Assembly (NCBI GenBank): GCA_017428285.1
Contig: JAFRRE010000077.1
Coordinates: 1 to 27,637 of the forward strand
Length of the DNA stretch: 27,637 bases
Reading direction: 5' to 3'
Source of the DNA: Bacteroidales bacterium
Lineage (GTDB): Bacteria; Bacteroidota; Bacteroidia; Bacteroidales; F082
The position numbers were made by a program, and so were the translations under genes. This document shows positions 7,467-13,382 of the stretch, piece by piece. Position 1 is the stretch's first letter. Every line of letters starts with the position of its first letter. The notes under the pieces are model-generated. The model did no database searches. It was not told the origin of the DNA and worked only from the letters and a program-made list of their open reading frames with translations.

Positions 7467-7760
7467 CTATTTCTTGTTTTTTCCGAACAAATCCGAATGG
7501 GTTCCCGTGCGTTGCAAGGAAACGATTCGGATTTCCGTGTCTTTAACGTAAATCAGCAGCCAATCGGGGTTGATGTGGCATTCCCAACAGCCTTCATATT
7601 AGCCATGAAGCTGGTGGTTGCGGTTTTTTTCAGGGATTGGCATGCCTCCTTCCAACAAATCGGTGATGGCAAAAAGGTCATCTAACGAAAGGCCTCTTTT
7701 TTTTGCCAATTTCAGGTCTTTCTTGAACTGACCTGTTGAAATAAGTCTAAACTTTGCCAT
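7467..7760 (-). pseudogene. RelE/YafQ-type mRNA-interferase toxin, interrupted by an in-frame stop
   Basis: From ATG 7760 the frame encodes MAKFRLISTGQFKKDLKLAK and continues to HQLHG, where a TAA at 7599-7601 stops it after 53 residues. Reading through in the same frame gives YEGCWECHINPDWLLIY, then VKDTEIRIVSLQRTGTHSDL and a natural stop at 7467-7469. The two halves together match a complete YafQ-like toxin: N-terminal F-K-K-D-L, central E-C-H-I-x-P-D-W-L-L-I-Y and C-terminal R-T-G-T-H-S-D-L. A single codon separates it from an intact gene, so the break looks recent, for example from AAA, GAA or CAA. The truncated peptide lacks the catalytic C-terminal strands and should be inactive. The start lies one base after the antitoxin stop (TGAGATG). 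Confidence 0.85.
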
Positions 7761-7761
7761 C

Positions 7762-8031
7762 TCATAAAGCCTTAGCCCATTCCTTAAACTCTTCTGCTGT
7801 ACCCGACCAAGCAATTCCTTTCCCATTCATGGAATCCTCGATGACTTTCATCGTCTCATCGTTAAGATAATAGCCAGTTTCAGGGTCATATAGGCGAGGC
7901 TTTTCTTTCTTTTTCTTTTCAATGCTCCAGCCCATTTTCTTTGCCATTTTCTTGAAGAAAGGAACATCGTCCTTAGGCACATTAAGCATAAATGTGTCGA
8001 ATTGTGCAGCTGGTGTGACCGTTCCGTTCAT
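7762..8031 (-). CDS. Antitoxin of the RelE/YafQ-type pair
   Basis: This 89-residue protein has FMLNVPKDDVPFFKKMAKKM in its first half, a lysine-rich linker (EKKKKEK) and an acidic helical C-terminus ending EEFKEWAKAL. I recognise the F-x-x-K-M-A-K-K-M-G-W block from antitoxin-like proteins paired with YafQ/RelE toxins in Bacteroidota. It would bind and neutralise the toxin and probably repress its own promoter. The toxin ATG begins one base after the TGA, giving translational coupling. A TAnnTTTG box on the minus strand (8055-8062) lies 23 nt before the ATG. Because the toxin is broken, this antitoxin may now act only as a regulator or be drifting. Confidence 0.75.
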   Translation of the reverse strand: MNGTVTPAAQFDTFMLNVPKDDVPFFKKMAKKMGWSIEKKKKEKPRLYDPETGYYLNDETMKVIEDSMNGKGIAWSGTAEEFKEWAKAL

Positions 8032-8054
8032 AATGATTAAATTGAATTACGGCG

Positions 8055-8062
8055 CAAAGTTA
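8055..8062 (-). promoter_or_regulatory. Putative -7 promoter box (TAACTTTG on minus strand)
   Basis: This matches TAnnTTTG and lies 23 nt upstream of the antitoxin start, divergent from the box at 8104-8111. Confidence 0.5.
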
Positions 8063-8103
8063 GCATTTTTTCCACGAATTGCCATCTGAAGCAAAAAAAA
8101 ACA

Positions 8104-8111
8104 TAGTTTTG
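8104..8111 (+). promoter_or_regulatory. Putative -7 promoter box (TAGTTTTG)
   Basis: This matches TAnnTTTG and lies 27 nt before the ATG at 8139 of the GYDIA kinase. Its position supports that ATG over the in-frame ATG at 8079, which lies upstream of the box. Confidence 0.5.
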
Positions 8112-8138
8112 CATTTGCTTAATCAGATTTGCCCAAAA

Positions 8139-9119
8139 ATGAAATCCTACCATTCCCACGGAAAATTCCTCCTGACAGGCGAATACCTCGTCCTGCGAGG
8201 CGCTTTGTCGTTGGCTTTGCCCTTGAAATTGGGACAGACCTTGTCAGTAGAGACGCGCCATGGCACGTCTCTACAATGGGACGCCCACAAACCTGATGGA
8301 CATTGGTTTTCTGTTACCTTAGACCCTGAAAACCTCGAAATCATCCATTGCACCGACCAAAACAAAGCCAAAAAACTGGCCCAAATCTTGCAAGCCGTCA
8401 AAAGCCTGAATCCCAATGCCTTTAAAGGAAACGACTTGAAATTCACCACCCGTTTGGACTTCGATCCGAACTGGGGCCTCGGCAGCAGCTCGACGCTCAT
8501 CGCCAACCTCGCCCAATGGGCCGGTGTGAACCCCTACGAACTGCTGAAGCTGACCTTCGGCGGCTCGGGCTACGACATCGCTTGCGCCACAGCGGAGGAA
8601 CCGATTTATTATCAACTATCAACACCTGAACCGGCCCTTCGACAAGCTCAGGGACCTCGAGGGCCTAAGGTCGTTGAGCCCGTCGAAGGGCCGACTCCCA
8701 TGGTTGAACCTATAGATTTCAACCCACCCTTTGCCGAGCATCTGTTTTTCATCTACCAAGGCCAAAAGCAAAGTTCCTCAAAGGAAATCAAGGCGTTTTT
8801 AGCCCAAGCAAATCCCATTAATTTACATAAAGATATAGAATCAGTTTCGGAAATCAGCCGTGCCGTACCGAAATGTGAAAGTTTGGATGAATTCGCTATG
8901 CTTATGCAATGCCACGAACGCATCATCAGCCGATGCATTGGGCAAGAACCAGTGCAAAAGCGTTTCCCCGACTTTGAAGGTGTCTTGAAATCGTTGGGCG
9001 CTTGGGGTGGCGATTTTATTTTGGCTGCTACGGAATGGACTGAAAACCAAGTGAGGGAATACTTCAAAGGAAAAGGCTTGGAGGTGGTTTTCGGGTATAA
9101 AGAAATTGTTCTCAACTAA
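8139..9119 (+). CDS. GYDIA-family GHMP kinase (mevalonate-kinase-like)
   Basis: This 326-residue small-molecule kinase starts MKSYHSHGKFLLTGEYLVLR, the family N-terminus; an in-frame ATG at 8079 would add 20 unlikely residues upstream of the promoter box. The ATP-binding GHMP motif is WGLGSSSTLIANLAQW (Gly113 onward). The family-naming GYDIA motif is at residues 144-148 (GGSGYDIACA). GHMP kinases phosphorylate mevalonate, phosphomevalonate or sugars. Closeness to HMG-CoA reductase suggests a mevalonate-pathway substrate, which is inference. Two unrelated repeat elements are inserted in frame: a 28-bp palindrome (8247-8274, residues 37-46, VETRHGTSL) and a 62-bp inverted repeat (8632-8693, about residues 165-185, ALRQAQGPRGPKVVEPVEGP). 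Both should form surface loops, as the core motifs on either side are intact. Confidence 0.88.
   Translation: MKSYHSHGKFLLTGEYLVLRGALSLALPLKLGQTLSVETRHGTSLQWDAHKPDGHWFSVTLDPENLEIIHCTDQNKAKKLAQILQAVKSLNPNAFKGNDLKFTTRLDFDPNWGLGSSSTLIANLAQWAGVNPYELLKLTFGGSGYDIACATAEEPIYYQLSTPEPALRQAQGPRGPKVVEPVEGPTPMVEPIDFNPPFAEHLFFIYQGQKQSSSKEIKAFLAQANPINLHKDIESVSEISRAVPKCESLDEFAMLMQCHERIISRCIGQEPVQKRFPDFEGVLKSLGAWGGDFILAATEWTENQVREYFKGKGLEVVFGYKEIVLN
8247..8274. repeat. 28-bp GTAGAGA...TCTCTAC palindrome, in frame in the GYDIA kinase
   Basis: The ends GTAGAGA and TCTCTAC are perfect; the core is CGCGCCATGGCACG with one mismatched pair (C/A). It is followed by AA on the coding strand. It is read in the phase GTA GAG ACG, giving VETRHGTSL. 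Confidence 0.85.
8632..8693. repeat. 62-bp inverted repeat (CGGCCCTTCGAC family), in frame in the GYDIA kinase
   Basis: The arms at 8632-8657 and 8668-8693 are 26 bp each and pair at 22 positions, around a 10-nt loop. The outer 12 bp (CGGCCCTTCGAC / GTCGAAGGGCCG) are perfect. It is translated without a stop into a Gly/Pro-rich stretch (LRQAQGPRGPKVVEPVEG). I recall LRQAQGP-like peptides recurring in proteins predicted from Bacteroidota genomes, not checked here. Confidence 0.8.
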
Positions 9120-9289
9120 GAATCTTTAATCTTGCCACCACAAAATTTGGTCTTTTCATGGTGTCATTCACTTTTGAATGGCCAACAAAATTTTGTAATA
9201 AAAAATCATAATATATTAATAATCAATTAGATAAGTTTTCAAAAGTTTGTAATACCCATTGGACTTGAAAAAATGGCGGATTTTTTATA

Positions 9290-9297
9290 TACTTTTG
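9290..9297 (+). promoter_or_regulatory. Putative -7 promoter box (TACTTTTG)
   Basis: This matches TAnnTTTG and lies 59 nt before the ATG of the small lipoprotein, leaving a leader of about 55 nt. The 237-bp spacer 9120-9356 is AT-rich and otherwise holds only a 12-bp palindrome (ACAAAATTTTGT, about 9185-9196) and a small ATTCA/TGAAT hairpin. Confidence 0.45.
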
Positions 9298-9356
9298 CCA
9301 GAAAGTTTTCGAAGACTTAAAACCAAGTTTCAGGTAACCTCTAAAATTCAATTGTT

Positions 9357-9830
9357 ATGAACAAGTCAATCAAAACCATCATCGCCCTGACGGCGCTTTT
9401 TGTCATAGGATTCCTCGCCTTGGAGGGATGCAACAAGAAAGAGGCTCGACAGCCCAAAGTTTCCGGCTTCTTCGTTTCGGGATGCAACGATGTCGTTCTC
9501 CACCGCGACAATGAACAGAATGACACGATTTACGTGACTGCCGTTGACGAAACGAAGTTGAAAATCAGCACCACAAACACGCCATTCTATTGCGACGTTG
9601 ACACCATCCGACCTGAAATCCAAACGCAGGAACAAAACATCTCCATAGAACTGCTCTATGAGGATTCGTGGGCCGATTGCTTGTGCGGTCGCCATTTGGA
9701 CATCATCATCGAAAACCTGAAGTTGGGACAAACCTACTCCGTCAGCATCAAGAAAGACGAGCGCGATTATTTCCAGTTCGAGGTCACTTTTGTGCCTGAA
9801 ACGGAATTGATGTTCATCCGCGAACAATGA
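9357..9830 (+). CDS. Small lipoprotein of unknown function
   Basis: The 157-residue protein has a lipoprotein signal (KTIIALTALFVIGFLALEGC), with the lipobox Cys at residue 25 followed by NKKEARQ. The mature part is rich in beta-forming segments (VSGFFVSGCNDVVLHRD, DTIYVTAVDETKLKIS, RHLDIIIENLKLGQTYSVSI), suggesting one compact beta-sandwich domain. It has four or more mature Cys residues, two of them in a WADCLCGRH segment. I do not recognise the family. It is monocistronic with its own promoter and is convergent with the U32 gene, the stop codons being only 2 bp apart. Confidence 0.75.
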   Translation: MNKSIKTIIALTALFVIGFLALEGCNKKEARQPKVSGFFVSGCNDVVLHRDNEQNDTIYVTAVDETKLKISTTNTPFYCDVDTIRPEIQTQEQNISIELLYEDSWADCLCGRHLDIIIENLKLGQTYSVSIKKDERDYFQFEVTFVPETELMFIREQ

Positions 9831-9832
9831 AC

Positions 9833-11590
9833 TTAATCAGCGACGGCCATAACACGCATCAGGCAATTCCTACAATCAAATTCGAGGCGGAAGGTGTTCG
9901 CGCCGTTGCGGATAAACAATGGTGTGGCCTTCTGTCCCGTTTCCTTGCTGCACATACCATTGGCGTAACGGATGCAATGGTGGCAGGTCATTAATGCGGC
10001 AGGAATTTCATCGGGATTTGTGACCGTTGTAGAGAAGGTGCATGCACCTTCTCTACGGCATTCACGGTTATTCATATGATTTTCAACCAATTCATCCGTC
10101 AATTTCATCACCAAATCCCGTTTCATCTCGCCGATGACCGAGGCAGGGATGAGACGCGGTTCGTTGAATTTCAATTCCAAATTGACGGGATTGAACACCG
10201 TGTCGCCCCATTGCATGGCCTTTTTTTGGATGTTTTCGGTGGCCTTCTCGGGGTTGTTGGCGAGGATTTTGTCGCATTGTATGTTTGTAGAGACGCACGG
10301 CCGTGCGTCTCTACGGATAAATGCGGAAAAATCATACCCCGTTTCCGTTTCCGACAACACCAAATCAATGTCAATCTTGCGGTTGCCCGTGGAGGCCTCC
10401 ACCTGTTTCTGCCATTCGAGGTCGAGGTTACGGTAGATTTTTGCGCCACGATAGGCACCATGGGGGCGGTTTGTAGAGACGGTGTGCACACCGTCTCTAC
10501 CGATGTTTACCACATCGGCACGCAACCCCACCAATTCGTTGTCCTGGTTTAAAAAACACAGGCCATCGCCGTTGTGCAAGGTCTTGTCGGTTTCAATCTC
10601 CATTCGAAGCGGATTGCACCAACTGACCTCACCAATGTATTCACCCATCGATTTCGGCGTGAAGGGCGAGCCAATACCTTTTTGTCGCCCATTGATGAAA
10701 TAGTCGGTGAAGCCCCTGTTAAAGGATTTCTCAGGGTTGATATCAAATGTATAGTTGCAATGTCCGTATGAAGCCTGCTCCAAATCTAGGCGACGGCTGA
10801 TGATTTCATCCAGTTTTTGGCGGTAAAAGGCCGTTACATTCTTCACATAGTCAGCATCTTTCAGTCGACCTTCGATCTTGAAGCTCGTGATGCCGGCATC
10901 AATCAATTCCTCCAAATGGGCGCTGTTGTTGAGGTCTTTCAAGCAAAGCAAGTGTCGGTTATTGATCAACACCTTCCCGTTCTCATCGAGCAAATCCCAT
11001 GGCAAGCGGCAGGGCTGGGCGCAGGCACCTCGGTTGGCGCTGCGGTTACCAATATATTGGCTAAGATAGCACCGCCCGCTATGGCTGACGCAGAGTGCGC
11101 CGTGCACGAAGAACTCAAGCGGCACCGTGGTCTTCTCCCGAATCTCCCTGATTTGTTTCAAACTCAACTCGCGGCCAAGGACAACCTGTTCGAAACCAAG
11201 CTGTTCCAGTTGTTGCACTTTCTCCACGGTCATGTTGTCGCACTGCGTGCTGGCATGGAGCGGGATGGGCGGCAGGTCGAATTGGAGCAGTTGCATATCC
11301 TGCACGATGAGGGCATCAACGCCTGCGTTCCAGCAATCAAAAGCAATCTTTCGGGCGCGTTCCAACTCATTGTTGTAGAGCAAAGTGTTCAAAGTGACAT
11401 ACACTTTGGCATCATACAAGGCCGCGTGGCGGCAAAGGCGTTCGATGTCTTGAATGCTATTGGAGGCCTTTTCGCGAGCACCGAAGTCGGGGCCACCGAT
11501 GTAGACGGCATCTGCGCCATGATTAATGGCAGCCATGCCCACCTCGACATCCTTGGCAGGCGAGAGCAGTTCTATCTTCTTCGTTTTCAT
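9833..11590 (-). CDS. U32 peptidase-family protein, RlhA-like (23S rRNA hydroxylase type), with three palindrome insertions
   Basis: This 585-residue protein has the U32 TIM-barrel start (IELLSPAKDVEVGMAAINHG, then GADAVYIGGPDFGAR) and the conserved Cys cluster FVHGALCVSHSGRCYLSQYI...GACAQPC (C167, C174, C190, C194), expected to bind an iron-sulfur cluster. A long C-terminal part, DUF3656-like, ends in a second Cys-rich region (MTCHHCIRYANGMC...DCRNCLMRV). This build fits E. coli RlhA (YdcP), which hydroxylates a cytidine of 23S rRNA, rather than the shorter TrhP; despite the name, proteolysis is not expected. The C-terminal part contains three separate in-frame copies of the 28-bp palindrome, at about residues 364-373, 426-435 and 512-521, each adding around ten residues ending V-S-T or F-S-T. 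A minus-strand TAnnTTTG box lies only 5 bp before the ATG. Confidence 0.88.
   Translation of the reverse strand: MKTKKIELLSPAKDVEVGMAAINHGADAVYIGGPDFGAREKASNSIQDIERLCRHAALYDAKVYVTLNTLLYNNELERARKIAFDCWNAGVDALIVQDMQLLQFDLPPIPLHASTQCDNMTVEKVQQLEQLGFEQVVLGRELSLKQIREIREKTTVPLEFFVHGALCVSHSGRCYLSQYIGNRSANRGACAQPCRLPWDLLDENGKVLINNRHLLCLKDLNNSAHLEELIDAGITSFKIEGRLKDADYVKNVTAFYRQKLDEIISRRLDLEQASYGHCNYTFDINPEKSFNRGFTDYFINGRQKGIGSPFTPKSMGEYIGEVSWCNPLRMEIETDKTLHNGDGLCFLNQDNELVGLRADVVNIGRDGVHTVSTNRPHGAYRGAKIYRNLDLEWQKQVEASTGNRKIDIDLVLSETETGYDFSAFIRRDARPCVSTNIQCDKILANNPEKATENIQKKAMQWGDTVFNPVNLELKFNEPRLIPASVIGEMKRDLVMKLTDELVENHMNNRECRREGACTFSTTVTNPDEIPAALMTCHHCIRYANGMCSKETGQKATPLFIRNGANTFRLEFDCRNCLMRVMAVAD
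10029..10056. repeat. 28-bp perfect palindrome, in frame in the U32 gene (copy 3)
   Basis: GTAGAGA ends with core AGGTGCATGCACCT; all 14 pairs match. Read on the minus strand as RREGACTFST. The coding strand continues with AA. Confidence 0.9.
10287..10314. repeat. 28-bp perfect palindrome, in frame in the U32 gene (copy 2)
   Basis: GTAGAGA ends with core CGCACGGCCGTGCG; all 14 pairs match. Read on the minus strand as RRDARPCVST. The coding strand continues with AA. Confidence 0.9.
10473..10500. repeat. 28-bp perfect palindrome, in frame in the U32 gene (copy 1)
   Basis: GTAGAGA ends with core CGGTGTGCACACCG; all 14 pairs match. Read on the minus strand as GRDGVHTVST. The coding strand continues with AA. 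Confidence 0.9.
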
Positions 11591-11594
11591 GCCG

Positions 11595-11602
11595 CAAAGG
11601 TA
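11595..11602 (-). promoter_or_regulatory. Putative -7 promoter box (TACCTTTG on minus strand) for the U32 gene
   Basis: This matches TAnnTTTG. It lies 4 nt before the ATG (11588-11590), so the expected transcription start falls on or next to the A of ATG. This implies a leaderless or nearly leaderless mRNA. Confidence 0.4.
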
Positions 11603-11633
11603 CAGTTTTTCGGGACTATAACGAGTTTTTTAG

Positions 11634-11641
11634 TATTTTTG
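11634..11641 (+). promoter_or_regulatory. Putative -7 promoter box (TATTTTTG) for the J1-I1-I2-J2-J3 operon
   Basis: This matches TAnnTTTG and lies 34 nt before the J1 ATG. It is divergent from the U32 box 31 bp away. Confidence 0.5.
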
Positions 11642-11675
11642 CAAGTTTAAACCATATAAAAAAGCCTGACGTTTA

Positions 11676-13364
11676 ATGAAAAAACCGAGGATTAGATATG
11701 ATTGTGTCCTGTTTGCCCTGCTAATGGTCTTCCTTTTCGTTCCCATCGTGCAGGAATGGACTAGTATCTTCCCCAAAAAGCTATTGAAAGGCGCCTTCGA
11801 ACCCACACCCAAACCCGAGTTGACGTTCGACAACTACCGTTCAAACACCTACCAGACGCAAATCGAGAAATATGTCAGCGAACATTTCGGACTGAGAGAA
11901 CCCGTCATCAGAATCTACAACCAATACTTGTGGTCAGCCTACAACAAAACCTACTGCCACTTTATCGTGCCAGGAAAGAAAGGCTATCTTTATTATGCAG
12001 TGGCCGTCAACGAGCACTATGGCACCGAGCTGCCCAAGTTCTATTCTTCAAATGAAAAGGCCATGGCTGCTGCCGACAAGGAGCTGCGGATGATGAACAA
12101 GCTACGGTATGTACTGAAAGACTATGGCATCGAGTTCCTGGCTTTTATCGCTCCCGACAAACCCGAAGTGTACCCCGAATACCTTCCACGTCGCGATGCC
12201 GACACCTCCACTATCCATTTGGCCGACTATTATTCTCGTCGAATGACTGAGACCGGCTTCCCTTTTATCAACATGACAGAATGGTTTGTGAGTATGAGAG
12301 ACACCGCTTCGGTTCCTCTCTTTCCTAAGACCGACTCGCATTGGCGGTATTCAGCCATCTACGGCTACGACTCACTGTTCCGTTTCATCAATTCTTTGGA
12401 TGGTGAAGCCAAATTCCCGACCCTCCACATCGGGCCACCCATAGCCTATGAATCGGACAAGTTGGAAGGCGATGAGGAGACCCTCAACCTCATCTTCCCC
12501 ATTCGTGGCGGCCAGACTAAATACAAGTCAGAAATTACTGTTGAAGACGACAGTCTCCACCGCAAGCCCAAAGTGCTGTTTGTGGGCGACTCGTTCATTT
12601 GGAGCATGGGAGAATTTATGCCTGCCCGTCAAATCATGGCCGATTGGGAAATATGGTTCTACAACAACACTGCCACTATAGCCTCCAGCAACAAGACAGA
12701 AAGCGTGAAAGACATCGACCGCTTGAGCCGCATCCTCAATGCCGATTATGTGGTGTTCTATTCAGCAGGTCACCAATGGAGGGAAGCCACCTACGGCTTT
12801 ACCAAAGATGCCTTGTTGCAACTATGCGTGAGCGACAGTCTCTTTGAGGCATCCGTAGAAGATCACACCAAACGATTGCGCAATTATGAAGGCTACGCTA
12901 ACATGACGGAGGAAGAAGTGCGTAATAGCATAACTTGGATGCTGAAAAACGATCCCGAACTCATCCCTGGCCTCGACGGCGAAGACACGCCTGCAATACG
13001 CAACACCGAACGCATCCAAGAAGCCTTGACCATCAAACACATCAAAAACAACAAAGACTGGGTTAATGCGCTCAACTTCTATGCCGTACAACACGCCATA
13101 AGCCCCGATGATGCCTTGCGCGAAGAGGCTCGCCGCATTTCTGCCGGTGAGTCGCCATTACGCGAGGAAATCGTCATCGACACGGCGGCCTATATCCAGA
13201 TGAAGAAACAGGAAATCATTAAAGGATGGCGTAATAATCCCGACAAGCTGCGGGAAATGCAACAGAAAGCAAGCGACGACAACCAACCCTTAGATACCGT
13301 CTTTGAAAGAAGCGCACGATGGGTCATTAACCAACAAATCGAGAAAGGCGAACTATTCCAATAA
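11676..13364 (+). CDS. AlgJ/AlgX-like SGNH O-acetyltransferase, J1 (complete catalytic motifs)
   Basis: This 562-residue protein has an N-terminal signal anchor (about residues 8-27) and a periplasmic SGNH domain of the DHHW/AlgJ-AlgX type. It would move acetyl groups, delivered by an MBOAT partner, onto an exopolysaccharide. Family marks in order: SEHFGLREPVIRIYNQYLW, VPGKKGYLYY, TDSHWRYS (Asp220 and His222) and VGDSFIW (nucleophile Ser306). The Asp-x-His plus Ser arrangement equals the triad known for AlgX (D174, H176, S269). J1 is the only one of the five paralogs in the window that keeps the Asp. After the SGNH domain comes a tail of about 150 residues with the shared P-x-L-x-G-x-D-x-P-x-x-R-N motif and two helical units of about 34 residues. 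I1 starts 18 bp downstream. Confidence 0.85.
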   Translation: MKKPRIRYDCVLFALLMVFLFVPIVQEWTSIFPKKLLKGAFEPTPKPELTFDNYRSNTYQTQIEKYVSEHFGLREPVIRIYNQYLWSAYNKTYCHFIVPGKKGYLYYAVAVNEHYGTELPKFYSSNEKAMAAADKELRMMNKLRYVLKDYGIEFLAFIAPDKPEVYPEYLPRRDADTSTIHLADYYSRRMTETGFPFINMTEWFVSMRDTASVPLFPKTDSHWRYSAIYGYDSLFRFINSLDGEAKFPTLHIGPPIAYESDKLEGDEETLNLIFPIRGGQTKYKSEITVEDDSLHRKPKVLFVGDSFIWSMGEFMPARQIMADWEIWFYNNTATIASSNKTESVKDIDRLSRILNADYVVFYSAGHQWREATYGFTKDALLQLCVSDSLFEASVEDHTKRLRNYEGYANMTEEEVRNSITWMLKNDPELIPGLDGEDTPAIRNTERIQEALTIKHIKNNKDWVNALNFYAVQHAISPDDALREEARRISAGESPLREEIVIDTAAYIQMKKQEIIKGWRNNPDKLREMQQKASDDNQPLDTVFERSARWVINQQIEKGELFQ

Positions 13365-13382
13365 CAAGTTAAGAAGTAATAT

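Noticed and set aside
8079..8138. Upstream in-frame ATG for the GYDIA kinase
   Set aside because: It lies upstream of the -7 box at 8104-8111, and the 20 extra residues are unlike the family N-terminus (KSYHSHGKFLLTGEYL).
9120..9356. AT-rich spacer as a possible small RNA or riboswitch
   Set aside because: Only short weak hairpins and one promoter-like box are visible; no conserved riboswitch core could be recognised.
10029..10500. Three spaced repeats in the U32 gene as a mini CRISPR array
   Set aside because: Cores differ, spacing is irregular (about 160-230 bp between copies), there are no cas genes, and the repeats are part of a conserved reading frame.
9833..11590. U32 protein as a collagenase or secreted protease
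   Set aside because: It has no signal peptide. The Cys cluster and length match RlhA-type rRNA-modifying members, not a protease.
10817..11650. Plus-strand open frame of 277 aa opposite the U32 gene
   Set aside because: The opposite strand encodes the conserved U32 core with its Cys motif; the plus frame has no family features and runs over the J1 promoter.
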